Below are positions 1 through 16,297 of a stretch of DNA of 64,000 nucleotides, piece after piece. The notes below the pieces were generated by a model that did no database searches, was not told where the DNA came from, and was given only the letters and a program-made list of their open reading frames with translations. Both the position numbers and the translations under genes were made by a program. Origin of the DNA: Zeus faber (lineage: Eukaryota > Chordata > Actinopteri > Zeiformes > Zeidae). The stretch covers positions 5,611,022 to 5,675,021 of the forward strand of contig OY482853.1 of NCBI GenBank assembly GCA_960531495.1. Direction: 5' to 3'. The stretch's first letter is position 1. Every line of letters begins with the position of its first letter.

Positions 1-405
1 GAGGCCGACGCGGCTCGCTCGTCGCGTCCCCCCGCGTCCCCCCTGCTTCCGAACTGTTCGTCCTGTCGAGAAACGGACATTCGGACTCTGGATCCCATTC
101 CAGATACATTGGAAGGTGTGTCCCTTGTTTTGTCAGACGAGCAGCGCGTTTGTATTTCATTGTATTTTATTATTTTTTGAACACAATGATTTTCCTTTGC
201 TTGAATCGACGTTTCGTGCTGCGCCGGTAGCGCCCGAGCCGTGATGCGTTCAAGTCATGTGGGAAATGTGGCCCCCGTGTCTCGCTGCTCGCCGTATTTT
301 ATCTGTTGCAACTTTTTTACGTCCCAAAACTTCAGTGTCTTTGAATTAATGAGTAATCCGTGCATCAAATAGTGGCCAGTTTACGAATAAAAGTCTACTT
401 TCGTC
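1..405 (+). other. Possible 3' end of an upstream plus-strand gene
   Basis: The first ~120 bases are GC- and CpG-rich. Frame 1 stays open for 59 codons before TGA at 178-180, but I do not recognise the peptide. An AATAAA hexamer lies at 386-391 and the DNA turns AT-rich after it. This fits the tail of a transcript entering from the left edge, but nothing proves coding. It could equally be the edge of a CpG island or plain intergenic sequence. Confidence 0.2.
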
Positions 406-880
406 TCTATCTCAGTCTATGAATTACAGCTATATATACCTCAATGAGCCTTTCATTCGTTTTTACTCGCCTAAAATGGTATTTGTTTTGCTATTGTTGC
501 TGTCAAGTGGGACCAATTGAGCAACAAAACAAAGCACGAACTCTTAAATAAAATCTGCCTGTTAAAAGCTTCTCTCTGAGTATTATTTGTTAGGGATTAG
601 CCTAGAATAAAACTATAGCCAGTAATGAGGTCTTAATTTATTTGCGTTACACATAATGGCCCATGTCTAAATCTATCAATTATTAACCCACATAACCACA
701 CAACGTATTTCCCTCCCTATCGGTTCGAATACACAATAATTGAAGAAAAAAGTGCTGCTTTGTAAAGTTTGTCTCCATGACATTTTTTAATAAGATTTGA
801 AAAAACGTTAACCCTGAGGGAATTCAGGAAATCATGTCTATTATCCAATGACAGGCGCACATTTGATCCCAAAAGAAAAG

Positions 881-886
881 TTTATT
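881..886 (-). terminator. psmd8: Candidate psmd8 poly(A) signal
   Basis: AATAAA on the minus strand (TTTATT on plus), about 650 bp downstream of the psmd8 stop codon. I noticed no other minus-strand AATAAA between it and the stop. The assignment rests on position only; further copies occur near 633 and below. Confidence 0.35.
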
Positions 887-1537
887 TTGAAGCATTTGAT
901 TTGAACCAAATATTAGTATTTCCTCATCAATCCGATTACAAACCTTTTAAGGAGGCAGAAAACATCCGCATTTAGAAAATACTTGGAAACTTAAATGGCA
1001 ATCTTGCAACTGTCTGTTGCTAGGATACAAGGCAAGGGCAAAACAGTTCTATCAGCAGTACAGCGGAGAAAATTAACTTTGTATACAAAAATGAACAAGT
1101 TTTCTTATTTTAGGAATAAAGCGTTTGCTCTTCACAGATGATTTCGTGTGACACTTAAAGGCCGATTCAAACGGCGTTAGCGACCAGGGTATGGTGATCT
1201 TAGAGCTCAGGGGCCCAGGGGAGTTTCCTGTAGGGCCCAGAATTAAAAGATCGAGCCCTCCGCCGAAAATCTTATTATACTGAAATCAAGGCTTCATTGA
1301 TGCCATCCCGACGTCCCGTAACTTCCAGGTTACCAAACGGACCGAAAAGACATGTAACATCAGTGACGCCTACAAGTCCACTTAAGAGGTGCACGATGGA
1401 ATAATTGCCAGTTGTTTTCTTTTTGACATTTTGGATAGCATGGAGTTTGATGTGAAGTTAACACAAATCCCTGGAGGAGCTGCATGTGAATCCTCTGTGT
1501 GCCTGCAGACGCTGGGGAGTGCGTTCCTGGGGGCGGA

Positions 1538-5299
<3,762 letters not shown>

Positions 5300-5409
5300 G
5301 GTGATTCTGCAACTATTTTGCGACACCGGCCGCTAAATGACGGCTAAGGTCTTTGTCGTAAAACACGAGCGGTTGCCATGGGTTTTCTCTTCGCGGGCGG
5401 CTGAACAAG
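5300..5409. promoter_or_regulatory. Divergent psmd8/nup88 promoter
   Basis: Only 110 bp separate the two start codons, so both 5'UTRs and the core promoter must lie here or overlap the first exons. The sequence is GC-rich with many CpGs and I see no TATA box. The nup88 ATG is embedded in AAGATGGCGGC (5407-5417), a good match to the YY1 element often found at the start of TATA-less housekeeping genes. Transcription start sites cannot be placed from sequence. Confidence 0.6.
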
Positions 5410-7542
5410 ATGGCGGCCTTCGGGGGAGAGCGCTGGCTGGACGAGTTGCCGAACCACCGCATGTTCGGTTTGTTACGGGAGGGCGTCGGTGCGGAGCCCA
5501 AGGCGAACGACCGGAGAACCGCAAAGAACCTCACGTTCTGCCTGAACGGGGACCTCTTCATCTGGGACGATGCGGAACGCGTGCTCTACACCACCAACCT
5601 GCGGCAGCTGAACCTCCAGACCCTGCTGTGCTCCAGCCCGCCCCGCTTCCCGGTGTCGCAGGTGCTGCTCGGCCCCACGCAGCGCCACGTCGCCCTGATC
5701 GGCCAGCGCGGCGCCTCGGTGCTGGAGCTACCTCAGCGCTGGGGCAAGAGGTCCGAGTTCGAGGGCGGACGGAGCGAGATCAGCTGCCGGACCGTCCCCG
5801 TGGCGGAGCGCTTCTTCACCAGCTCGGCCTCGGTGGGTCTGCGGCAGGCGGCCTGGTTCCCCGGCGAGGCGGAGGAGCCGCTCCTGGTGCTGCTCACCTC
5901 GGACAACACCATTCGCTTCTACGGGCTGAGGACGCCCCAGACCCCCGCCAAGGTGCTGCCCGTGTCCCAGTCTGAGGACGACAGTGTGCGGCCCCGTGTG
6001 CGCTCGTACGCGGCCTCGCTGGGCGAGACCGCGGTCGCGTTCGACTTTGGGCCGGTGTCTTGCACGACCCGGCAGCTGCCGGGCCAGGGGCCCAAGGAGC
6101 TGCTGGTTTACCCCTTATACATCCTCTATGAGAACGGGGAGACCTACCTGAGCCACGCCACCAGCCAGGTGGGAGGTCTGAGCCTCAGCAAGCCGGCAGG
6201 ACCCCTCCCCATGTACCCCGCGGCGGAAGACAACTACGGGTACGACGCCTGTGCCGTCCTGTGTCTGCCCTGCGTGCCCAATATACTGGTCATCGCCACG
6301 GAAACGGGGATGCTGTACCACTGTGTGGTGCTGGAGTCTGAGGAAGAGGAGGAACCCGGGGCCGTGGAGCGGTGGACGCGGGGCTCGGGACAGGTGCCAT
6401 CCCTCTACGTGTTTGAGTGTGTGGAGCTGGAGCTCACCCTGAAGCTGGCTACCGGAGAGGACGAGGAGCCCCAGGAGTCTGACTTCACCTGCCCGATCCG
6501 ACTCCACAGAGACCCGCTGTGCCAGCACCGCTACCATTGCACCCACGAGGCAGGGGTGCACAGTGTGGGGCTGACCTGGTTCAACAAGCTGCACGCCTTC
6601 CTCCAGTCTGATGAGGAGGAGAAGGACAGTCTTCAGGACCTGGCGGCGGAGAAGCGCTGCATCGTGGAGCACATCCTCTGCACGCGGCCGCTCTCCACCA
6701 GCCCCTCGGCCCCCGTGCGTGGCTTCCTAATCGTGTCTGACCTCTGCCTCGGCGCCACCATGGTCTGCGTCACCAGCACCTACGAGTGCATCCTGCTGCC
6801 CCTTCTGAGCTCCATCCGGCCCCCTTCTCCTCCCCTGCTGTGCACCGGACCAGGAGCCGGGTTGGCCAGCTCCCCTCTGCGAGGACTGGCCGACGACTCC
6901 TTCGAGCAGCACATACGCAACATCCTGGCCCGCGGCTCGGCCAATCCCTTGGTGCTGCGGGCGGGAGACAAGGACACACCCACCCCGCCTCCAGAGTGCC
7001 TGCAGCTCCTGAGCAGAGCCACGCAGGTGTTCAGGGAGGAGTACATCCTCAAGCAGGACATGGCCTGTGAGGAGATGCAGAGGAGGGTCAAACTCCTGCT
7101 GGGGCAGAAGAGCAAGCAGCTGGACGAGCTGGCGCTTTGCCGGGAGGAGAGGAAGAGCCTCAGGGAGGCTGCGGAGAGGCTGGCCGACAAGTACGAGGAC
7201 GCCAAGTACCACCAGGAAGCAATCATGAAGAGGGTGAAGTGGGTGCTGGGCAGCCAGCGCAGCCAACTGCCCGTGCTGTCTGACAGCGAGAAGGACATGA
7301 AGAAGGAGCTGCGGACCGTCAGCGACCAGCTGAAGCACCTTGACAACAGCATCAAACAGGTGAACATGAAGACGGAGTACCAGAGGAAGCAACTGGACAA
7401 GGGGGCGACGGCGGCCAGGGCCACAGTCTCCCTCAACGCCCAGCAGAAGAAGTGCGTGCAAGGTGTCCTCAAGGAGCAGGGCGCGCACATCGCCGACATG
7501 ATGAAGCAGATCAAGGACATCAGGAATCATTTCAATTTCTAA
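5410..7542 (+). CDS. nup88: Nucleoporin 88, single uninterrupted ORF
   Basis: Nup88 sits on the cytoplasmic face of the nuclear pore with Nup214 and Nup62 and takes part in CRM1-dependent export. The ORF encodes 710 aa (human about 741). Hallmarks in order: [13 protein letters not shown] near the N-terminus, [60 protein letters not shown], the acidic SEEEEEP loop, and [16 protein letters not shown]. These form the N-terminal beta-propeller (about residues 1-490). A charged coiled coil follows (about 540-710, [20 protein letters not shown]), ending in IRNHFNF. The gene is GC-rich. No stop, frameshift or intron is visible across 2.1 kb, whereas the mammalian gene has many exons; see findings. 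The reading frame looks intact and functional. A poly(A) signal follows at 7902. Confidence 0.96.
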   Translation: MAAFGGERWLDELPNHRMFGLLREGVGAEPKANDRRTAKNLTFCLNGDLFIWDDAERVLYTTNLRQLNLQTLLCSSPPRFPVSQVLLGPTQRHVALIGQRGASVLELPQRWGKRSEFEGGRSEISCRTVPVAERFFTSSASVGLRQAAWFPGEAEEPLLVLLTSDNTIRFYGLRTPQTPAKVLPVSQSEDDSVRPRVRSYAASLGETAVAFDFGPVSCTTRQLPGQGPKELLVYPLYILYENGETYLSHATSQVGGLSLSKPAGPLPMYPAAEDNYGYDACAVLCLPCVPNILVIATETGMLYHCVVLESEEEEEPGAVERWTRGSGQVPSLYVFECVELELTLKLATGEDEEPQESDFTCPIRLHRDPLCQHRYHCTHEAGVHSVGLTWFNKLHAFLQSDEEEKDSLQDLAAEKRCIVEHILCTRPLSTSPSAPVRGFLIVSDLCLGATMVCVTSTYECILLPLLSSIRPPSPPLLCTGPGAGLASSPLRGLADDSFEQHIRNILARGSANPLVLRAGDKDTPTPPPECLQLLSRATQVFREEYILKQDMACEEMQRRVKLLLGQKSKQLDELALCREERKSLREAAERLADKYEDAKYHQEAIMKRVKWVLGSQRSQLPVLSDSEKDMKKELRTVSDQLKHLDNSIKQVNMKTEYQRKQLDKGATAARATVSLNAQQKKCVQGVLKEQGAHIADMMKQIKDIRNHFNF

Positions 7543-7901
7543 TTTTTTTTGTTTTGGCAAAAACCAAACTGAGCAGCTCTTAAATAGAGTGAATGCATTG
7601 CTTCCTGAGCTAGAATCTGGGCTTTTAGCTGCAGGGAATGAATGTACATTGGGTTGAATGGGAAATGTTTTGTGTACATGAATATTAACAATGTTTCATA
7701 TGCTGTTTGACTCTTTGGATAATGAAATACTATCCTGGCATAAATTTAGTTTACTTATTTGTAAAATATTATTTGAATATTGCAAGCCAGAATGTAATGG
7801 AATGTCAAGTATTTGGTATTATTTTATAAAGTCACATGGCTCAAACTAAGCTTGTTATGCTTTTATACTCCATATAGGTTGATTTTTCTCTTTGGATACA
7901 A

Positions 7902-7907
7902 AATAAA
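7902..7907 (+). terminator. nup88: nup88 poly(A) signal
   Basis: AATAAA about 360 bp after the nup88 stop, in AT-rich DNA typical of a 3'UTR. Confidence 0.6.
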
Positions 7908-9508
7908 CTATAATTTGTTTATCTGAATGGCTTGGAATTTCACTGCATGGTTTTTGGAGTGTGTGTGTATGTATGTATTTATTCATTTATTTATTTATTT
8001 TTAAAACGTTTTTACAGAATTAAGTTCACAAAAAGGATTCTTACTAAATTATCTCCCAAATGCATGGATGCTGACAGAACTACATTTACAATTCTTAGGT
8101 CTGCCATCTACGGTGGAAATCTTGCCACTGCTTTGGAGTGAGTAGGACTCCTTCATCCACCAGGGGTCACCCCTTTACTTACGGGTTTTCATCCCAAGTT
8201 TTGTGCTCTTCACCCGGGGCCGCGGTGAGGAATACCCCCCCACACAGTAAAAACAGTGTGACGTATGAGGAGACCCCAGTTTAGTTGAGTAGGCTCAATT
8301 GTTGAGGGGATGTTGCATGCTGTTAAAGGCCTGCACCTTAAGTGGCGCAGCACTCCTTCAGCAGCGATGCCGTGCAGCTCTTTGTGACTGTGCTCGACAC
8401 AACAGCTGAATATGAAATTGGCATATGACTCAGGCCTAATTGTGTAATCAGAGAATTATTGAGAAACTACCGTCCGCATTCTTGGGATGTTTGGTGAACT
8501 CGACTGGTGGAACAGCTGAGGAAATATCTGCTCACAATGCCTTGGGACGTTCTTGGGGAAAATGTTGAGTTTTTGGTTTGTAAAGTAATAACCAAATTAC
8601 CCCAAGAGTAGGACATTGTCCAGTTCTTTGCAGATTTTGCAGCTTGTTCTCCCTCTGCTCTCCCTCTCCTTTGTTTTCATACACACAAACCTACGAGAGA
8701 GGGTGTGGTTCACCGAAGGTCTCGTTCAGTCAGGTCTCCAAATAGGGGATTGTTGTTTAAGTCTTTCATAAAGGTACAGTGTCTAGATCCCTCTGTATGA
8801 GCCCAAGGAAACTTAGCAGACCCTAGGAAAGGAGATATTAATAACTCTTGGGCCGGCCTACCACATTCTTCACATGTGAGTCACACTGTATACCAGAGAG
8901 CAGGAGGAGGAAAGGAGCGGATAGCCTGTTTCTCATTTGTGTTTCTTTCCATGGAGGAGTGGAATAGGGAAGGCGGGGAGACCACCCCTTGCCTCGCAAA
9001 TCACAGCCCTCCAGAGTCACATGCAAACTCACACATGAGCGAGGCGGGCACACAGTGGGGCTGTGTACGAGCTACAGACCGACTCCTATATACACAGGGT
9101 GGAAGTATGAAAACATAATAAAAAACACGGGGGAATGTGTACTTGGTAGTTTGTCCGTGAGAGGAAGAGAGAGAGCGAGTGGGCAAGGGAGGGAGGAAGG
9201 GGCTCCAGCTACGGAAAATGGTGGTGTAGGGATTTGGCAGCGGCATAGAGTGAGTCACTGTTTATCAGATCTGTCACTGAGAAATGAACTGAACGCTATA
9301 CAAAAGAAAACCATGTGTAGACGGAAAGCCAAATGAGGTGCATCCATCCAACTTTCCATACGGCGCTGGCATGCTTACTGCTTAAATTTAGACGCTTTCC
9401 CTGACCTACATAATACTTCAAGGCGATGTCTCGATATACATCTAAGCTGCGATTATTAGTCACTACCTAAATAAAGACCGTCAAACAGACTGCGCACAGT
9501 CAATAAAG
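7908..9508. other. Intergenic, nup88 to ehd2 (convergent)
   Basis: Apart from a short TTTA-rich stretch near 7978-8000 and a GA-rich patch near 9160-9200, I see no gene, no RNA gene and no recognisable transposon. The ORFs here are short and unlike known proteins. Confidence 0.5.
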
Positions 9509-9514
9509 TTTATT
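9509..9514 (-). terminator. ehd2: Candidate ehd2 poly(A) signal
   Basis: AATAAA on the minus strand about 1.1 kb beyond the ehd2 stop codon. The intervening AT-rich DNA would be the 3'UTR; it includes a poly(C) tract at about 10090-10108. Confidence 0.45.
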
Positions 9515-10644
9515 TGATTATAACCGTTTACATGGGAACAGTTGGAGCAGTGTACAGTAGTCAGTCAGATATCAATATGCTTCTTGTTGAAATTTTCACC
9601 ATTGCATGTGACATTCATTTATACAACAACGACGTTTTGTTCTTCAAAATACAAAAACAAACAGGAATAATTACAAAATACAACGGAGTAGATACGCAAT
9701 ATGGTGTGAAACTCACACGGCAGGTGAAGCTGTAAAGCAAAATGCGTTTGGTTATTGGGTGATGGCAGCTGCAGCTTAAGATGAGCATGCTTAAATGCAT
9801 TAGGTGCAACAAAAATAAATCTTTATACACAATGAGGAGATGCTCTCTCTTGCTACAGTACATGTACATACACTGAAGATGACCCTCGATGTATTGACCA
9901 AAGCATCAGGTGGCACACTCTCCCCATTTGTCTTCAATTGAAACATCGCCACTCAGATCTTGTTCTGGTCGGAATGTTCAATTGAAAGGTTGTTTTTGTT
10001 TCATCACAGAAAGGTTTTGTTCTGTATTCTTACAAACATTTTGAATACAAAGTGGTGAATACTATTTCTCTTGGCCAAGGTGCCAGACACTCCCCCCCCC
10101 CCCCCCCATCAATTCAGTATATATTTTTGTAAGGACACCATAAAAGCAGATTGGGGAGCCATAGCCACGACAGATTGATGTTTTTGAGAAAATCTTTTCA
10201 TATATATTAAACATTTGTTTCAGCCTCTAGAGATAGACTGCCCAACTGGTGGTCCTTGGTAACAATGCCTTTGATTGTGAACGTTTCCAAATCTGTTAAT
10301 CCTAGTAAAGATGATTTTTCTCGGATTCTCGGATGACATTTTTGACCCAATTTTTTGGGGGGGAAACAAACACAAAACAGTAGCATAAGCGTGGGCGTCT
10401 TTAGAGGAGAGTCTCTCTTAGCTCCAGGGGTCACGGTGATCTGTCTACACACCGGGATGGAGCTATCGGGTCCAGAAAGTAAAAGTCCTCCCCAGTATTT
10501 TCAGTCAACCATCTGGATTTTATAACTAGCACAGACAAGAGGTCCAACTAACGAGGGAAATCTGCTGGCTCAGAACATGGGTGGAGCAAAAACACGGCTG
10601 GACTTTAAAAAAAATCTTTCTGGACCTGGAACGGGGCCGCTTCT

Positions 10645-13555
10645 CTACGCGTCAGATCCCTTCTGCCGGCGTTTGGAGGGCGGGATGAGGCGGTTGGGGA
10701 GCTCCGGGGGCAGACCGTGGCCATCCAGCTTCACCTCTATCAGGTGGCTTGCGAGGGCGAACTCCTCATCATCCAGCATGCCGTCGCGGTCGACGTCCGA
10801 CAGCTTCCAGATGCGACCCAGCACCGAGTTGGGCAGCCGGGTGCTCACCATCCAGTCCTTCGCCTTGGTGCCGCTCAGCTTCCCCTCGTTGGGCGCCAAG
10901 TTGTAGAAGATCTCGTCGTACTTGGGCTTGTCCTTGGTCACCACCCAGTCCTCTTCCTCCTCACACCCCTCTCCGTTCTCCTCGGCGAAGGGGTCCCCCT
11001 CCATGAAGGGGCCCGCCCGGGTCCCCAGGAAGGCGCCGCCCTGCACGCCGAGCTGCTCCCCGGCCTCCAGCTCCTCCTGCCTCAGGAGGGGCATCAGCTT
11101 GGCGATGTCGGACGACAGGAGCTCGTCCAGAGCCGCCATCAGGTTGGGCTTCATGGTCTTAAACTTGGTGAAGTCATGAACAAGGAGCTGCTCCTGAGGA
11201 TGGAAACAAAATGAGGCCGAAGACATTTACTCACCAGGAGGATATATGACTGAAAACATTTTTTGTCTTCATAGGCTTTTGATTTTGTTTTCCGTCGGAT
11301 TTAATTCTCCTTAGTTGTCCCCTTTATATAATAATATAATATAACAATATAAAAAAAGCCTGACTCAGAGATTCTACACCTGTGGTTTTCTGGCCAGATT
11401 ATGAGAATAAAACCCCCAGCTACAAATAATTGAAATAATTCACTGCTGGGAACATCTGGTTCACAGTAATATGGAGCAACAGTCGAAGGTACGTTCTCAA
11501 AACGTGCAGCAAGCTGCCTCAGCTACACACATTCCTATCATTTTCTATGTAGAGCAGGAGCTGCAGGCACCACTGCATGATGGACGCAGACCAGCCGGTA
11601 AAGACGAATCCAGGCAATACCCGGAAGCAGCCAAGCCGCCATTACTGCAGTGTGTGGTCACTATTAGACTCAGCTCTTATGTGATAATATTATATTGAAG
11701 CCTGCACGAGGAATTACCCAAACTCTCTGCATATGTTTCAGTTCAGGAGACCACATTCTGCAGCGGTGGATCAAAACAGAAAAGGACTTTGTTAAATAAT
11801 ATCAACACAGTCGTCCTTGATCTGTCTGTGGGGGCTGTTGCCTCATGTTGTCCATCCACATCTCCATTGAGTACAGGACCGTAAACAATTAAACAGCCAT
11901 CAGTTGGACATTTTGGGTGTCTGGCACGTCCCCATGCATCAGTCAGACTAACCTGCATTTTGGTACAATCTGGGAAGTCTCCGGGGGAGATGTGGTGCTG
12001 CAGCTGGATCTTGGAAAATATGACCGGGAGCTGGTAGATTAGATTCTTCTTCTTATTGTCCTTCCTGAACACAGAGGGCATCTCCTGCTTCAGATAGCTG
12101 ATGATGTGGGCATGGACCTAGGACGGAAAAGAGCATGGTAACTGCAGGCTGCCAAAACACCAACACCGGTACTGTAGTGTTGCCAGTTCAGTCAACCGAG
12201 TTTTGTTGCCCATATGGTTCTGGCGCGAGACATTGCAGTTCATACCTGGCAACCCCCAACTGCATTTAAAATCACTCAGATCTCGTTTCAAGGTTTTTAT
12301 TTTCACTTGTCATTAAGGATGCACTATGTATTTCTTGAGATGGAAGGTGTATTTCCCCAGTTTCACAGGAGCTGGGCTAGTTAATTCCCTCTGCAGCCTT
12401 GCATTGAGCCACCCCAGTCAGCATGCAGCCCGTCACTATCTCGTTACTGCACATACAGGGATGAAGTTGGTATGGACCACCTTGGTTGAATCTGGGTAGG
12501 ATAGACAGGACTGGGGTATCCCTCCGAAGTTTTGATTCTTATCGACCATGTAGAGCTTAGCACAAAGTTGTATCTATTCATCCCATTTAAGTATGGAGAG
12601 CAAAAACCACAAGTGACACGCTATAATCATAGAATCATACCGATTTGATTTGTGCAATACCTGACCCGCTGGCAGAGTACTGTACATCAAGACCTACTTA
12701 GGTAGAGTAGTATGTGAGGTGCACGTGGAGTCACGCACCCTGACCAGGCGCGCCCTCTTGACCAGGTCGTTCAGCTTGCGCAGGGCCGCGTTGCGGGGAA
12801 GGTTCTGGATGTCGGTGAACAGATCCTCCTCCTCCAGCTCAAACAGCCTGCGGTTGTCGGGCACCAGCAGCGGCTCGGACCAGAAGGAGCCGATGTAGAC
12901 GCGCAGCACCTCGGGAGTGCCGAACACCTTCCCCAGAGACCACATGAGGGCTCCGTACACCCGCATCAGCTGCTGCGTGTCCACCATGTCGGCCTTGTTG
13001 AGGACCACGCGCAGCTTGTCCTCGTTCCCTTTGAGCGCACCGATGGCCTCGGAGAACTCGTCTGAGATCTCCAGCTTGTGGGCGTCAAACAGCAGGATGA
13101 TCCGGTCCACACGCTCCGCGAACCAGCGCAGCACGGCCGGGAAGTCGTAGCCTGTTCGGAGGGGAGGGGGGGAGACGCGCCGCCGCGGGGTCACTCGGGT
13201 TGACCTAAGTCTCGACGCGCGGCGATGTAGACCAAAAGACGGACGGACAGACGTGAACGCGGGTATGGGACCGCACCCGCGCGGCAGGAGAGTGGAGGAC
13301 ACAGACACAAACCTCCACATCTCTCATCTAGTTACGCCTTCGCATTGCTGTCCTGACGTCATGGAGACCTTTGCAGCATCATCAACTCGAGGCCCAATTG
13401 GAGATAAATATGGAATGTTCTCAAAATGTCGGGAAGTAATTTAACTACATTATAATTTAGCTAGCGTCATATTTCCATGCTTCTGACATGTGTATGTCTT
13501 AAACAATATGATCAATTCGTCATCTCATTAGTTTCTCATGCAACTTTGGAAAAGG

Positions 13556-13609
<54 letters not shown>

Positions 13610-16297
13610 GGGGGGGGGGACCATGTGTGAAAGATTGTCTTTTATTCTCAACAGGACATTTTTCCAGATTGGCGGTTGGTTCCATGAGTTAGACAGTAAT
13701 GATGAAGGCGGTGAGTATGTGAGCAGAGGTTCAGGGATCGGTGTCCTGGTGGGGCCCCCCGTCGGCCCCTTCTCCTTACCTTTGCCGCTCCTCTCACCTC
13801 GGCTGATTCGCTGCTTGGCCCCGGACAGGATGCCCGGCGTGTCGATGATGCTGATGCTCTCCAAGACCTGGTTCGGCAGCTGGGCGCACTGGAACCTGCG
13901 GGTCAGAGAGAGGGATAGTGCGCCGCCACGTTGCCCTGGGAACCGCTGATGTGGCCGGTCCGCCATTTAGATCAACTGCTGACATTAATATATTCCTGAA
14001 AATTCATTCTGTCGCTGGCTCTATTAATCCTCAGATTGTAATGGAACAAAATGTAATTGTCACGGATCAAACCCTATCGCTAAACACATCAATATTATAC
14101 GATACTACATTTTAATATTCCATCATACACTCCATCTGGTAAGTTGTTCACAAAGTATTTTATGCAGGGGCAATGAATCAAGAAAGAGCCTATGATCATG
14201 AAATAAAAGTTGGAAAAATATTAAATTATAATTCAGCTAATGGAAGGAATGCAAAAACTCTAGGTTAAGACACCGTTCAAAATGGCCACATTACAAATGT
14301 TTGGAGCCGGAGAAATGGTCGCCGGGGAAACACGACGTCATCCCTTCCGCTCTGTTTACGAGCTTGGTTTGGAGTTAACATCCACCGACCTGCGGTCACC
14401 GAGGTCAGTTTGAGTTAATAACTCCATCAGAAAACACCGATGGAAAGAATCCGAACCATCTGAAATATGGGCGATCCGCTATCACGGCAGCCAGTTTGAT
14501 GTAAGGAGCAGCCCCAAAGCTTTTGTGTGGGCCATTGTGTGGAAGCAGGGCTCTCAGCGCTCTTGGGCTTCCTGAAGGAAAATCACCACTCACGCCAGAA
14601 TCAAACAATAAGGCCCGCTAACGATGCGTGTCTTAGAACAACACCACCGCTTCCTGTGGCTCATGGGCCTAACGAGCTCGGCGGTTCCCTGGACAGGAAG
14701 TCAGAGAGAAAAGGCCAGACGCAAACACGACCGCGGCCACGGCCGCGGCCCCCTCTGAGGTGGAGAGGGACTCCCCTGGAAAGTTAGCGTCAGAGGCGCC
14801 GCGGCCTTTTTCTGAGGAAACCCCTCAACTTTTGGTCCCCCCTCCCCCCCCCCCCCCCCCCCGAGGGCCGCCCGTTTTTCGCGTGACACGTCTCAGAAAA
14901 AAAACAAACCGGCCCTTAGTCACACACATGAGGCTGACGAATCTGCCCTCCCTTGAATCCATGGAAAAAAACCACAACAGCCACAGAAAACAGCCAGCCA
15001 GAGCGGAGGAAAGGCACTCCAACGCTACGTTCCTCTCACAGATTCCCCCAGCCCGACCAACTCCGTGACTTCATCCCTTTGTCCGCCGCCCAAGCGGGGG
15101 CAGTTCCCCCTGACCTTGCCTTTGAGCCTGCGTACACTGCGGTTCCCCCCTGAGTACGCGGGCTTTCATCGCCCGCTCGAGTGATATCGCTCCCTTTCTC
15201 CGTTTTTCCACAAATAAGGCAACTGCCTCCCCGCTCTGAAATTTGGCACGGAGACGAGACATTCCTCAGAGCGAGAACTCGCAGGCTTTCTGTTATCTGT
15301 TCTCCGCTGCCGCGCTCGCCCCCTCTCAGGGGTCCCTCCCGCCGAGTCAACCCCGCGCCCACGTTCTAAACCGGGACCCTCCGCCGCCCACCTGTTGAGG
15401 AAGGTGTTTCCGAAGGGGTTGAGCTTCCGGAAAGGCTTGTTGGGGTCCACGATGAGGGCGTTTCCGGGGATGACTCCCTCCACGTCCCCGTGCATGACGG
15501 CCGTGAAGCAGTCGGTGGTGGGCTCGGGTCCGACCCTGCTCCCGGGGATGTCCTGCTCCAGGAGATACCTGCCGGGCGCAGAGGCAGAGGTCAAAGCTAG
15601 TTTCGCTTGCGGTGAGGTGCACATCAAAGCAGCTTCAAACGTACACCAGCTTCAGTTCTGTTTTGTTTTTTTTCCTCTCTAATCGAATACACCATAAAAA
15701 ATGAAAGAAAAGAAAAGTAAATATAGAAAATGAATGGAGTTATCTGCCAATGGGGTCAGAAGTCTCGTAATAGAATCATCTCAAAGTCATAGTCAAAAAA
15801 CATTGAATTATTACAATCAGGATAGGATGTCTCAAAATGTCTTCTTTCAGAGGAGAGCATCAAAAGTCTGCTGTTTTCCCTAAAATCCTTTCAAGGGCTC
15901 ATTTCTTTTTGAGACATACTTTCTAAGAATGATCCATCTGAATAATCTCCGATGCACAATTCGAGTCGAGTCGAGTCAGTTGTTTTCTGTTCTGCTCGTT
16001 GAAGACCTTTTTTCTTTGTACACCTAGAACAAGCCAGTCGCCCGCCTGTTCCCGTTCCGGCGCCCTGACTCCTTACTTGATGAAGGTGGTCTTTCCAGTG
16101 GAGTACTGTCCCACCACGAGCACCATGGGCTTGTTGTCAAAGTCGGCGTCCTCCAGGCTGGCGGAGTGGAAGTCGTGGAAGCCGTAGTACTGCTCCAGGG
16201 GAAGCAGCTTCTTGCGGTACAGGGACTTGAGCCCCTCCGTCACGGTGCGGATCACCTCCGGTGTTTTCTTCACATTTTTCCGTCCCCAGCGCGACAT
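10645..16297 (-). CDS. ehd2: EH-domain containing protein 2, 6 coding exons
   Basis: Ehd2 is a dynamin-related membrane ATPase that oligomerises at the neck of caveolae. Exons on minus: 16297-16077, 15568-15392, 13895-13798, 13151-12739, 12117-11953, 11193-10645; 1623 nt, 540 aa (human 543). Visible motifs: P-loop GQYSTGKT at residues 63-70, DTPG at 151-154, NKAD at 217-220, then the helical region. A C-terminal EH domain (about 443-534) carries one EF-hand loop, [12 protein letters not shown], and a basic tail [10 protein letters not shown]. Two features mark EHD2 rather than EHD1/3/4: the acidic linker before WVVTKDK and the C-terminal SKRR(Q/H)KGS. All splice sites are GT-AG and phases are consistent. 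The N-terminus, [10 protein letters not shown], differs from mammalian EHD2. An (ATG)n tract lies in intron 3. Upstream non-coding exons were not identified. Confidence 0.95.
13555..13609 (+). repeat. (ATG)n trinucleotide microsatellite
   Basis: About 18 uninterrupted GAT/ATG units within ehd2 intron 3 (13152-13797), followed by a short poly(G). It yields false poly-Met and poly-Ser ORFs on the two strands. Confidence 0.9.

Noticed and set aside
5337-7560. Long ORFs in other frames across nup88, including a 277-codon antisense ORF (6727-7560)
   Set aside because: Shadows of GC-rich nup88 coding sequence; they have no recognisable motifs and mirror the codon bias of the real frame.
13477-13966. 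ORFs with poly-Met or poly-Ser runs
   Set aside because: Produced by the (ATG)n microsatellite in ehd2 intron 3.
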